From: Symbiodinium natans
Taxonomy: Eukaryota; Sar; Dinophyceae; Suessiales; Symbiodiniaceae
Assembly: GCA_905221605.1 (NCBI GenBank)
Contig: CAJNDS010000302.1
Span: forward strand, 715,450 to 779,449
DNA: 64,000 nt
Reading direction: 5' to 3'
Under the pieces are notes generated by a model. The model was given only the letters and a program-made list of their open reading frames with translations. It searched no databases and was not told the DNA's origin. The position numbers were made by a program, and so were the translations under genes. Position 1 is the stretch's first letter. Each line of letters opens with the position of its first letter. Shown piece after piece: positions 55,207-64,000 of this stretch.

Positions 55207-56239
55207 CTGCCCTCACCCCTTATCTTGGCAAAATTCCCACATCAGCAGCCCCTCGAACCCTCAAACCCCCACCAAAGCCTGAGACAGAGACTCCCAGAAA
55301 CTCTCGCCGACACTCTTCTCGCTCCCCTAGACCCTAAAAACCCAAAAACCCCCACAGCCTAACCCCGAAACCCCTAAGTCCAAAATCCCGAACCCTAAGC
55401 CGCTAAAACCCCTCAACCCGAAAACCTCAAACCCTGAACCCAGGAGTTCCGCTTGGGAGTGGAACTCATGGGAAGCTCACCACTTTGCCGTAAGAAGTCT
55501 CTGGGGCCTTCATCCGAGGAGCTTTCCGACTCCGCCTCCTATCGGGGCTTAGGGCGTAAGGGCTTAGGGTTTAGGGCTTAGGGTTTAGGGCTTTGGGGTT
55601 TAGGGCTTAGCGGTTTTTAGGGTTTAGGGTTCAGCAGGGTTTTGAGGGTTTTGGGGGGGTTTGTTTGGGGGTCCGGATGTTTGGTGGGTGTTGAGGTTTA
55701 AGGGGCTTCGTTGAGGTGTAGGGGCTGCAGGGCCTTGGGGGTTGTTTTTGGGGCCCGTGGAGGTTCCAGCTGGCGTTGTTGGGTCACAGTGGTCTTCAAC
55801 CAAGGCGCACAAAAGTCCTAGGCTCGAGGGATTAGGGCGACGGGCGCGCAGATAATTCATAAGTCATACAAAACATTATATATATATATATATGTAGCAC
55901 ATGTAATATAGAGATGTAATGCGTATTCAACATGCAAGATACGTGATAACTTGTCATGCCACTTTGAAAGCAGGGTCCTCTTGTCGGCGACCGCAAGGAC
56001 AGCACGTCCAGGCATCCTCCACTTAAATCATCGGCAGTGCGGAGCATGAACCCAACTCGCCCTAAAGCCCCCCCCCCAAAACCCTAAACCCTAAACCCCA
56101 AACCCCAAACCCGAGACCCTAAACCCCAAACCCTAAATCCTAAACCCTAAACCATAAACCCTAAACTAAACCCGAACCCTAAACCCTAAACCCTAAACCC
56201 TAAACCCTAAACCTTGGAGGGTTTAGGGTTTAGGGACAC

Positions 56240-56313
56240 AAGCCCCCAATGTCTGCCGCAAAAAAGAACTCCTTCGACTCGCCGCCGTGACCTTCCACAG
56301 CAGCCACCACAGC
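56240..56313 (-). CDS. Exon candidate
   Basis: 24 codons plus two bases: AVVAAVEGHGGESKEFFF then AADIGG, acceptor CTAAGCCAG next to a CCCTAAA-type array (minus strand), donor GTGTCC. Flanked on both sides by arrays. No family recognised. Confidence 0.5.
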
Positions 56314-56319
56314 CTGGCT

Positions 56320-56490
56320 TAGGGTTTAGGGTTTAGGGTTTAGGTTTAGGGTTTAGGGTTTAGGGTTTAGGGTTTAGGGTTTAGGGTTTAGGGTTTAGGG
56401 TTTAGGGTTTAGGGTTTAGGGTTTAGGGTGTAGGGTGTAGGGTGTAGGTTGTAGGGTTTAGGGTGTAGGGTGCAGGGTTTAGGGTTTAGT
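56320..56490. repeat. TTTAGGG array with TGTAGGG end
   Basis: The distal units shift to TGTAGGG. Confidence 0.95.
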
Positions 56491-57125
56491 GTCCCTGAAA
56501 AAATGTGGCTTCGATTATTGATGTAAGAGGTGCCCCTATTTTAGAACATGTGAACTTGCAGCACAGGTAGGGTCGGTACCGCCTCGCCAGCTAAGCCTGC
56601 CAGTCACCCAAATTGCAACTCATCAACCCCGAACACCACCCCCGAAACCCGAAACCCTCAACCCTCAACCCTCAACCCTAAACCCTAAACCCTAAACCCA
56701 ACTCCCGGCCCCAGCGGAGATCGTGCGCCGGCTGGCGCGGTGCTCCCGCCTTGGTGGTGACGGTCGCGCGGGGCTTCAGGGCTTCGGGGGTCGGTTTGGG
56801 AGGGTTTAAGATTCAGGGTTTAGGTTTTAGGGTTTAGGGTTTAGGGCCTCGGGTTTAGGGTTTAAGATTCAGGGTTTAGGTTTTAGGGTTTAGGGTTCGG
56901 CAAGCTCCTGGTTGCATCTGAAGCCAAGCTCCGCGTTGCTCCCGAACCCACATGTTTTTGTTACATCTTCTCCTGGCTAAAGCGCCCGAAATCCCCAAAA
57001 CCACCCTAAATCTCAAGCCCGAAACCCCTTAAGGCCAACCCTAAACCCTAAACCCTAAACCCTAAATCCTAAACCCTAAACCCTAAACCCTAAACCCAAA
57101 ATAATTCCCAAAACCCGAAACTCAC

Positions 57126-57216
57126 CCCGCCCAGAGTGCTAGGGCCCTGTGAGCCCCGGGCAGCTCGCCTGCGCTGGAGCCATTGGGCGTCCACGACGCG
57201 GTCTTGGTGCTGCTGC
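57126..57216 (-). CDS. Exon candidate with GTGAGT donor
   Basis: Starts SSTKTASWTPNGSSAGELPG and ends HRALALWA, acceptor AGAAGCGCAG, canonical donor GTGAGT. Phase 1 start, phase 2 end. Unlinked. Confidence 0.5.
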
Positions 57217-58387
57217 CTGCGCTTCTTGGGGCAACTGGTTTAGGGAACCCCAAAACCCCAAACCCTAAACCCCGAAAACCTAGACCCCAAACCCGGGACC
57301 CCAAACTCTAAGCCGTCCAGATGGAATTGTTTGTTGGGTCTTTAGGTCTTAGGTCTTAGAACTAGAGCCCCTCAACCCTCCCTAAGTCCAAACAAACCCC
57401 ACAAAGTTTTGCATCTGCACATGGGCATCCGTAGCCTCGAAGAGTAAGGGACAGGGTTCAAGCCAGTCTTTGTTCAGGGCTTTGGGGGGCTTAGTAAGGT
57501 GCAACATTCGGGGTTTTGGGATTTGGCTAGGCTTGGGGCTGAGGATGGTTTAGGGTGTAGGAGGGCTACGGGCTTATGTTGACGGTCCCTTTCCGCGGCC
57601 CCATGCGCGCTGGGAGGCCGGATGAACACCGGTGGGACCGACGCACTCTGCTGTAGAAGTAGCTACGGAACTGAAGCTATGATACCACAACAAGCGCGCA
57701 CTATGTTATGCTTCTATACAAGTTATCCGAACTTGGTTTACATTCCTTTTAGAACAACACGAACAACAATTATTTTCGAACATCCTCGCCCTGCGGGCAA
57801 GGAGTCCGCGAGCTCACTCTTGGGTTCGGCACTCCAGGGACACTGCTTAGAATCTAACAACCCCACACCGAGGGTGAGCAAAAAATCCCCCGAAGGCGCC
57901 GCCTCCGCCGCGGCTTCCGCTGTTGGTAAGGTCCAAAGCCTCTCTATTGGAATTGAAAGTTCGCTAGTAGGGCTACCGGGTTGCGTCAAAAGGGCTATAA
58001 CTTCTTACCTACTCTATCCTTTGGCCTTGCGAGCCTCTGGAATCTTGTCAAAAAGGCGAAGAGCCGAAGTACCATGAACTTCCGAATTTGGGGCAAATTC
58101 GCATCTGATCTGCTTTGTTGAGACACACACTTCCTTGCCAAGGGCTCGGTTGGAACTCTACATAAGGCTCGGGATGTTCCCCTTTCCCCAGCAGAAGGGG
58201 TAACATCCCAAGATAAGGCTACAGCTAGTTGCAGCCACGGCTGCTCTAGCTCATGACCCCAGTTGTAAGGACCGATGAGCCTCCCCACTTGAGGGTTTAG
58301 GGCTTAGGGTTTAGGGTTTAGGGTTTAGGGTTTAGGGTTTAGGGTTTAGGGTTTAGGGTTTAGGGCCTCAGTTCACGCCATCTAATA

Positions 58388-58486
58388 TAGGGGCCTGAAG
58401 AATTAGAATAGGATTTTGGGGGTTAGTATAATCCATTTATAAAGGGACCATAAGGGAATATTTCTAGTAATTATTCCGACCCCTAT
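58388..58486. mobile_element. Repeat family F
   Basis: GGGGCCTGAAGAATTAGAAT to ATTATTCCGACCCCTATG; closest to the 28.5 kb copy. Confidence 0.7.
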
Positions 58487-59448
58487 GCTAAATCTACAGA
58501 GGCGCTTCAGAGAACGAGTTCCCCCTTCATACCCTCAAATAGAACAGAACCTCCCTTGGAAGGATCCCCCCCCCCTTTCACCAGCAAAAAAAGAAATGGG
58601 AGGGGGATGCCTGAAGGTGCAGGGAATGTCGGAAAGCACCCACAATCCGGACCCTTGGGACGAGCACCTACAAGGAATGGCCAGAACCCTAAACCCTAAA
58701 CCCGAAACCCTAAACCGTAAACCCTAAACCCTAAACCCTAAACCCTAGACCCTAAACCCTAAACCCACAGCTCTCTTCGCAGCTCCCTCGGACCCGAAAC
58801 GGTCAAACAGCTGAATCCTAAGCCCCTTCAAAGCGACAAAAGGCACTCCGGTGAAACCCCTAAAGCCGAAAGCCTGAACCCTCCAACCCGCAAGCGCTCT
58901 CAAGAAACCAAAAAAGAAGGCCTACAGCTCCCCTGAAACAACCCAAAGCCCGAACTCCACTCCAAATCCAATGAGGCATGGTTCGAAGTTTTGAGCACTT
59001 GCCATGTCTCCCTTGAAACCCTCTACTCCCTAAACTGTCCCCCGGAACTGAGAACCACCCAACACCCAAAGCCCTAAGCCCTAACGAATCACGGGCCCCG
59101 GCGTTCATCACCGCCTGCCCTCGCCGCCTCATCGTGGAGGCCTGGGCTTGCGAAGGATTTTGAGGCGCTTCACTTCGCGCTTCGTGCGGGTTTGGGGTTT
59201 AGGGTTTAGGGTTTGGGGTTTAGGGTTTAGGGTTTAGGGTTTAGGGTTTAGGGTTTGGGGTTTGGGGTTTGGGGTTTAGGGTTTAGGGTTTAGGGTTTGA
59301 GGTTTTGGGGTTCAGGGGCTTCAGGGCTTGGGGCTGAGAAGGGTTGGCGGCTCAGGGTTTGCGACTGAAATCTTGAGGGTTCAGGGTGTCGGGCTTAGAG
59401 GGTTGAGGGCTAAGGCTTTCTTGACGTGGTAAATCTACCGGCCCGAAC

Positions 59449-59526
59449 CTGAAACTTGACGAATCGTGCCAATGCCCTCAGGCCCTGGCGCGATAGGTGA
59501 CAACCGTCCTCGGCACACTTCGGGCT
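59449..59526 (-). CDS. Exon candidate, strong splice signals
   Basis: 26 codons in phase 0/0: SPKCAEDGCHLSRQGLRA then LARFVKFQ, acceptor GTTTTCTTGCAG, donor CAG|GTTCGG. In another frame it reads KPEVCRGRLSPIAPGPEG, which would join in phase to 59667-59718, so the frame is undecided although the boundaries look firm. Confidence 0.5.
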
Positions 59527-59666
59527 CTGCAAGAAAACAGGTTTGGGATTGGGGGGTTGAGGGTTGAGGGTTGAGAGGGTTCAGGAATTTGAGGGTATTG
59601 GGCTCAGAGGGTTCGGGGTTTTGAGGGCGCGCTATGCACTCTCAAAATCCGATGCCCTCGGCGTAC

Positions 59667-59718
59667 TCTTGGCCTCAGGCGAAGTGGAAGCGGACAGCCG
59701 ATAGCACACCGGACAAAC
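59667..59718 (-). CDS. Exon candidate with a CxxC motif
   Basis: VCPVCYRLSASTSPEAK plus one base, acceptor AAGCCCCAG, donor GTACGC. CPVC suggests a zinc-binding knuckle. Probably the exon before 59449-59526. Confidence 0.45.
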
Positions 59719-60099
59719 CTGGGGCTTGCGTGAGAGTCCTACTAGGGGTTTGGGGCTTGAGCGTGTGGGTCGTACCTAACACCTACTGGAGTGAAGGGTG
59801 TATGTGAGCCGTGGGGGGGGGGAGGGCAGCTCTTGAAATACAGATAGGCACCCCAGAAGGGTCCACAACCTCTGAAGAATTCCCCATGTGAGGTAGAGGG
59901 TTGAAGGCTCGGGCCGTCTGGGACTCCTCGGCCCTGGTTCCCATAAACCCCAAAAACCATGAAACCCAGAAGGCCCGAAACCGATAAAACTCCCCAAGCA
60001 GCCCCAAAACGATCAAACCCGTTGAGTATACGGTCGTCGTTCTTACCGGGGGGGGGGGGTCCCAGATCCGAGCTGCCTGGAAGGCCTTGGTTTTGTACC

Positions 60100-60111
60100 C
60101 TTTTTTTTTGT

Positions 60112-60140
<29 letters not shown>
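60100..60140. repeat. Poly-T then poly-G run
   Basis: TTTTTTTTTG followed by about 28 G bases. Similar long G or C runs occur at 9110-9126, 45878-45945, 52686-52720, 61060-61073 and 63779-63794. Assembly errors are likely at such runs. Confidence 0.9.
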
Positions 60141-60142
<2 letters not shown>

Positions 60143-60436
60143 GGAGGGTTTTGGGTTTTGGGTTTAGGGTTAGGAGGGTTTAGGGTTAGGAGGGTTTTAG
60201 GATTTAGGGTTTGGGCTTGGGGTTTAGGGCCAGTTGGGTGCGGGTCTGGGGGTTGGGCCTAGTCCTGAATCAGCCTGATTTGGGCAGAATCAAGCTAGTT
60301 CAGGCCCGGCTTTAAACACTGAAGACTCTCAGGAGAAGCGCTGAGGGGCATTTTCAATCTTCAACCCAGGCCCCGAATTAACCTGGTTCCGACCAGTGCA
60401 CATTGAATCGACCTGCAGTGGCTGCTCTCATCTAGA

Positions 60437-62577
60437 CTAGACTGAGCTTAGCCGCCTGGAGAAAAATTGGCCTCAATAGGCCCCTGAAAAGCCTCACCCC
60501 AAACCCTAAACCCTCAACCCTGAACCCTAAACCCTAAACTCGCTCTTTCCCAAGCAGCTCTGCTTTCGGCCAGCTCGTTCTGAGAAGCGCACCGAGCAGG
60601 CGTCACAAATGTCACACTGCCAGCAGACCACGCCGGCCTGCAGCACTGGAGCCCCACATTGCAGAGGTTGCCACGTAGCCCTAAACCCTAAACCCTAAAC
60701 CCTAAACCCTAAACCCTAAACCCTACACCCTGAATCCTAAACCCTAAACCCTGAATCCTGAACCCTAAACCATGAACCCGGAGCTCTGAACTCTGAACCC
60801 GAAGCGCAACCTTTGGGCCGCAGCTCTCTCTCACTGCACGAGGGCAAAAGGGGCAAAAGGGGCATTAGGGTTTAGGGTTCAGGGTTCAGGGTTTAGGGTT
60901 TTGGGTTTAGGATTTAGGGTTTAGGGTCCAGCCTTGGCAATGTCACCCTGGCAAATGGAGCAGTAGAGCACCTCAACACGTCACTGACTGGAAGTGTAGA
61001 ATTTGTTGAAGCCAAAAAATGCTGGCATTTTTCAGCAGCCAGTACACATCATCCATGCCCCCCCCCCCCCCACGATGAGAACGTCCGAGCTGCCAGAGCA
61101 CCCGTGCCCGCGCGATGACAAATATCCTCATCACAGAAATAAGACCCTAAACCCTAAACCCTAAACCCTAGACCCTAAACCCTGATTGATAATAGAGCGG
61201 ATTGTATATGAAATCCCTGGACCCTCAACCTGTGGAACTCGCCGGAGGCCGGGCCTCACTGACATCAGGAGGCTCCACCAGCCTCAGAAGCACTTCGGGG
61301 TTTAGGGTTTAGGGTTTAGGATTTAGGGTTTAGGGTTTAGGGTTTAGGGTTTAGGGTTCAGGGTTTAGGGTTTAGGGTTTGGGGTTTAGGGGCTTGGGGC
61401 AAAAGCTGCACGGGGTTTAGGCTTTAAGGGCTTAGGGTGTACGACAGACTCACTGGACAAATGCTGAGGGATGGAGTGACATGACACGTGGGATATCCAC
61501 GCATGACAAGTCGTGAACAAGTGGCGCCTGGAACAACTTGCCCATTAACCATGTTATAATAAGGGCACCCCTTTTGGCGTTCGTTACTTTATAAGGGAAC
61601 CCAGAACCAAAAGGGGAAAAGGGCACCACTGGGCTACCCTAAACCCTAAACCCTAAACCCTACACCCTACACCCTACACCCTACACCCTAAACCCTAAAC
61701 CCTAAACCCTAAACCCTAAACTAGGACACGATGAGCCATCTCGGCCGCTCTGACAGCCGAGGCGCTCTAAGAGGCCACCACAGCTAAAGCCTCAGAATCG
61801 TGGGTTTAGGGTTTAGGGTTTAGGGTTTAGGGTTTAGGGTTTAGGGTTTAGGGTTTAGGGTTTAGGGTTTTGGGTTTTGGGTTTTGGGTTTAGGGTTTAG
61901 GGTTTAGGGTTTAGGGTTTAGGGCTTGGGGTGTAGGATGACAACCTGCTGAAAGTTTTCTGGTGCTTCTGGCTCTGGGGTGACAGCTTGCAAATGGTTTC
62001 GATCTGTTTTTTTCGGAAAGCCTTCTATGCGAAATTCAGAAGCCGAGGTTTAATATATACATATGGTGGATACTATACATAGCTTATGCTATTATATGAC
62101 ATGAAACTTTATTATGATACATTATGTGATCACTTCGCTAAAATGGTCCCAAAACTTGGGGTCCTCGTTCCAAGGCGGCCGCTCTTTTTTTAGGGTACCC
62201 AAACAGGGACCATGACTTCGAGAAGCCCTAAACCCTAAACCCTAAACCCTAAACCCTTTTTTATAATGACAGTGTGGCTACGATATGCATACCTGTTCAA
62301 CCCCTAAACCAGGGACGCGCGTGCAGCACTCAGCTCCAGGCACTCGCCGCGCTCTACGGCCTGTTAGGGTTTAGGGTTTAGGGTTTAGGGGGGTTTGGGG
62401 TTTAGGCGGGTTTGGGGTTTAGGGTTTAGGGTTTAGGGTTTAGGGTTTAGGGTTTGGGGTTTGGGGTGTGGGGTTTAGGGCTGAAAGGTTTAGGGCGGGT
62501 GGCCGTTGAACCGTGGTGCTTACACGCCCAAGCTCCCACGACAGGACTTCCACACGTTGTTCCGTGTGTGGTCCCTT
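60437..62577 (-). CDS. Ten-exon gene model G7, Cys-rich zinc-binding protein
   Basis: Exons: 62524-62577 (KGPHTEQRVEVLSWELGR, donor GTAAGC), 62310-62360 (AVERGECLELSAARASL, donor G|GTTTAG from the array), 61722-61766 (SASAVRAAEMAHRVL, donor GTTTAG), 61454-61527 (starts APLVHDLSCVDIPRVMS, donor GTGAGT), 61239-61282 (LVEPPDVSEARPPA), 61083-61126 (YLSSRGHGCSGSSD), 60947-60971 (25 nt, VLYCSICQ), 60811-60833 (23 nt, RESCGPK), 60540-60637 (AGVVCWQCDICDACSVRFSE..., donor GA|GTTTAG) and terminal 60437-60455 (RLSSV, TAG; acceptor TTTTTCTCCAG). Phases 0,0,0,2,1,0,1,0,2 all match. The end has CSIC, a Cys in ESCGPK, then CWQCDICDAC, resembling a PHD- or related treble-clef zinc finger spread over three exons. 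Chromatin reading would be a family-based guess. Arrays lie in most introns, and a family A element lies between 61527 and 61722. The 5' end is not identified. Confidence 0.65.
61555..61640. mobile_element. Repeat related to family A
   Basis: GGGCACCCCTTTTGGC ... AAAAGGGGAAAAGGGC, within a G7 intron. Confidence 0.5.
61803..61925. repeat. TTTAGGG array in a G7 intron
   Basis: Includes three TTTTGGG units. Confidence 0.95.
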
Positions 62578-62599
62578 CTAGGATGTGGGCAGTTTGAGG

Positions 62600-62708
62600 T
62601 TTAAGGAGTTTAGGGTTTAGGGTTTAGGGTTTAGGGTTTAGGGTTTAGGGTTTAGGGTTTAGGGTTTAGGGTTTAGGGTTTAGGGTTTAGGGTTTAGGGT
62701 TTAGGGCT
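62600..62708. repeat. TTTAGGG array
   Basis: About 15 clean units between G7 and the next upstream island. Confidence 0.97.
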
Positions 62709-62725
62709 TACAAAGGAAGTGCTGC

Positions 62726-62830
62726 TGAGACTAACAATCACCCACCCGGGCCTTCAACCCCAAACCTCGAAACTGAAGGACTGGCCCGCATCCGGCCACG
62801 AACAAGACTTTCGGAGAGAGATGGTCGCTC
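62726..62830 (-). CDS. Exon-like segment upstream of G7
   Basis: Frame TLSDHLSPKVLFVAGCGPVL followed by Q, in array-flanked DNA. Splice limits not settled; more than one donor is possible. Confidence 0.3.
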
Positions 62831-63275
62831 AGCGTGTTCCTCAACCCCAAACTCACACTACCTCCTTCCTGAAGCCTAGAAACTCTAAAACCCGAAGCCC
62901 TAAACCCTAAGCCCCAAACCCAAAACCGGCAAACCCTAAACCGGAAACTAAACCCCAAACCCTAAACCCTAAACCCTAAACCCTAAACCCTAAACCCCAA
63001 TCCCTAAACCCTAAACCCTAAACCCTAAACCCCAAGCCCAGTGAGGGTTTGGAGAGTTCCGGACGCTGCCTCCCGCCAGCCCGCCGGCGGGAGCCCCGGG
63101 AATCCAGGAGCCTCTGACAAAGAAGGCTTCCTTGAAGGATTCATGGCTTCATGGGTTTAGGGTTTAGGGTTTAGTGTTTAGGGTTTAGGGTTTAGGGTTT
63201 AGGGTTCAGGGTTTAGGGTACCCCAGAGAGAACATAATCTAGAGAACTGCCTGCATTGTAGGTTCATGGGTACTG

Positions 63276-63401
63276 CAAACCGAAAACTTTCGGGCCATGA
63301 GTAATTTAGGTTTGACTGAGGCACTCAGATTAGACCAACCGCTTGACCAAACTGTTCTGGTCGCTTTTCTCCTTGTCGTGTACAACGCTTGGAGACCCTA
63401 A
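63276..63401 (+). CDS. Small plus-strand open frame (uncertain)
   Basis: ATG to TAA: MSNLGLTEALRLDQPLDQTV then LVAFLLVVYNAWRP, with a hydrophobic segment that could span a membrane. The stop codon is the TAA of a CCCTAAA unit. Antisense also has short open frames. No support beyond composition. Confidence 0.2.
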   Translation, partial: QTENFRAMSNLGLTEALRLDQPLDQTVLVAFLLVVYNAWRP

Positions 63402-63817
63402 ACCCTAAACCCTGAGCAATTTTGCTTTGGGCGGACAGCGCAGGCCCTTCACATCGTGGATTGAGGAACTCATGAATGAGCTATCTGAAGGGATGCACCC
63501 CTAAACCCCAAAGCTCCCTAAAGCTCCCCCAAACTCTTCCCTCTAGCTCCCGAGAGCTCCCCTAAACTGGCTGAAGATCCCCTTCCCCGAAAGCTCCCTA
63601 AAGCCGAAAGCTCCCCCACAGTATCACTAAACCCTAACCACACAACATCGCTCAACTACACTGCGCACAACAAAGAGGCTTTTATGCAGCCCAGCAGCTA
63701 CAGCTGTAGGGTTTAGGGCTCAGCTAGGGCTTCGGGACCTTAGTTGATGACATGGAGAGCCCCTTTCATGGCCACCCGGGGGGGGGGGGGGGGGCTGATC
63801 TAAGTCTGAATACACAC

Positions 63818-63896
63818 TACCCTAAACCCTAAACCCTAAACCCTAAACCCTAAACCCTAAACCCTAAACCCTAAACCCTAAACCCTAAACCCTAAA
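63818..63896. repeat. CCCTAAA array
   Basis: About 11 clean units downstream of the partial exon at the right edge. Confidence 0.97.
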
Positions 63897-63954
63897 CCAA
63901 CAACCCTAAACCCTCGAAGCCTATACCCTAAACCCTCCACCCCCTAATGATTAC

Positions 63955-64000
63955 CAGGCCTGATCTTTGATGTACTCCAGGGTGGTGATGCCTTCCGAGC
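63955..64000 (-). CDS. Partial exon running off the right edge
   Basis: SEGITTLEYIKDQA plus two bases before donor TG|GTAATC. The upstream part lies beyond the window. Confidence 0.45.

Overview
This window looks like nuclear DNA of a photosynthetic protist, most probably a dinoflagellate. That is an inference from four things seen here: plant/alga-type telomere units (TTTAGGG/CCCTAAA) in every few hundred bases; very short GC-rich exons; mostly GT-AG introns with a few that only join in frame with a GC donor; and coding exons almost all on the minus strand from one end to the other, like the unidirectional gene arrays known in dinoflagellates. A Mei2-like RRM, a domain class expanded in that group, fits. 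A cryptophyte, haptophyte or chromerid cannot be excluded. There are no operons, rRNA, tRNA, CRISPR or bacterial features.

The repeating pattern is an array of tens to hundreds of bases of TTTAGGG-type repeat (either orientation, many variants), then a 50-200 base island of unique sequence, then another array. Read on the minus strand, most islands hold an open frame bounded by AG and GT, typically 20-220 nt long. In several stretches consecutive islands join with matching codon phase, which is strong internal evidence for multi-exon genes whose introns are filled by telomere-like repeat. All exon limits below are hand-derived from splice consensus and phase, with no transcript support.

Layout, left to right; all genes are minus strand, so they run from high to low coordinates. 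0-2 kb: unlinked exons. 7-8.6 kb: Mei2-like RRM gene beside a large trinucleotide repeat. 10.2-19.3 kb: one long gene model (G1) of about 20 exons, an acidic N-terminal half and a proline-rich C-terminus. 20.3-22.5 kb: unlinked, partly coiled-coil exons and a CCTACGCG motif cluster. 22.8-25.4 kb: five-exon model G11. 26.7-27.5 kb: three-exon end of G3. 28.8-29.9 kb: G4. 35.3-36.3 kb: G8. 36.8-40.4 kb: minisatellites, AT-rich DNA, tandem repeats and a 280-base CTA array. 40.9-42.9 kb: six-exon model G9, with a basic/acidic charged protein. 43.5-47.4 kb: exons with WD40-like and Cys-rich motifs (G10). 48.5-49.4 kb: G5. 50-53.3 kb: array-free stretch with dispersed and tandem repeats. 54.6-55.2 kb: G6. 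56-60 kb: single exons. 60.4-62.6 kb: ten-exon model G7 with a multi-CxxC zinc-binding segment. 63.96 kb to the edge: a partial exon.

Several families of short inverted-repeat elements (MITE-like, 60-150 bp) are scattered through the non-coding parts. Most long open frames on the plus strand are either microsatellite translations or codon-aligned antisense of minus-strand exons. No gene function could be assigned beyond the domain hints stated.
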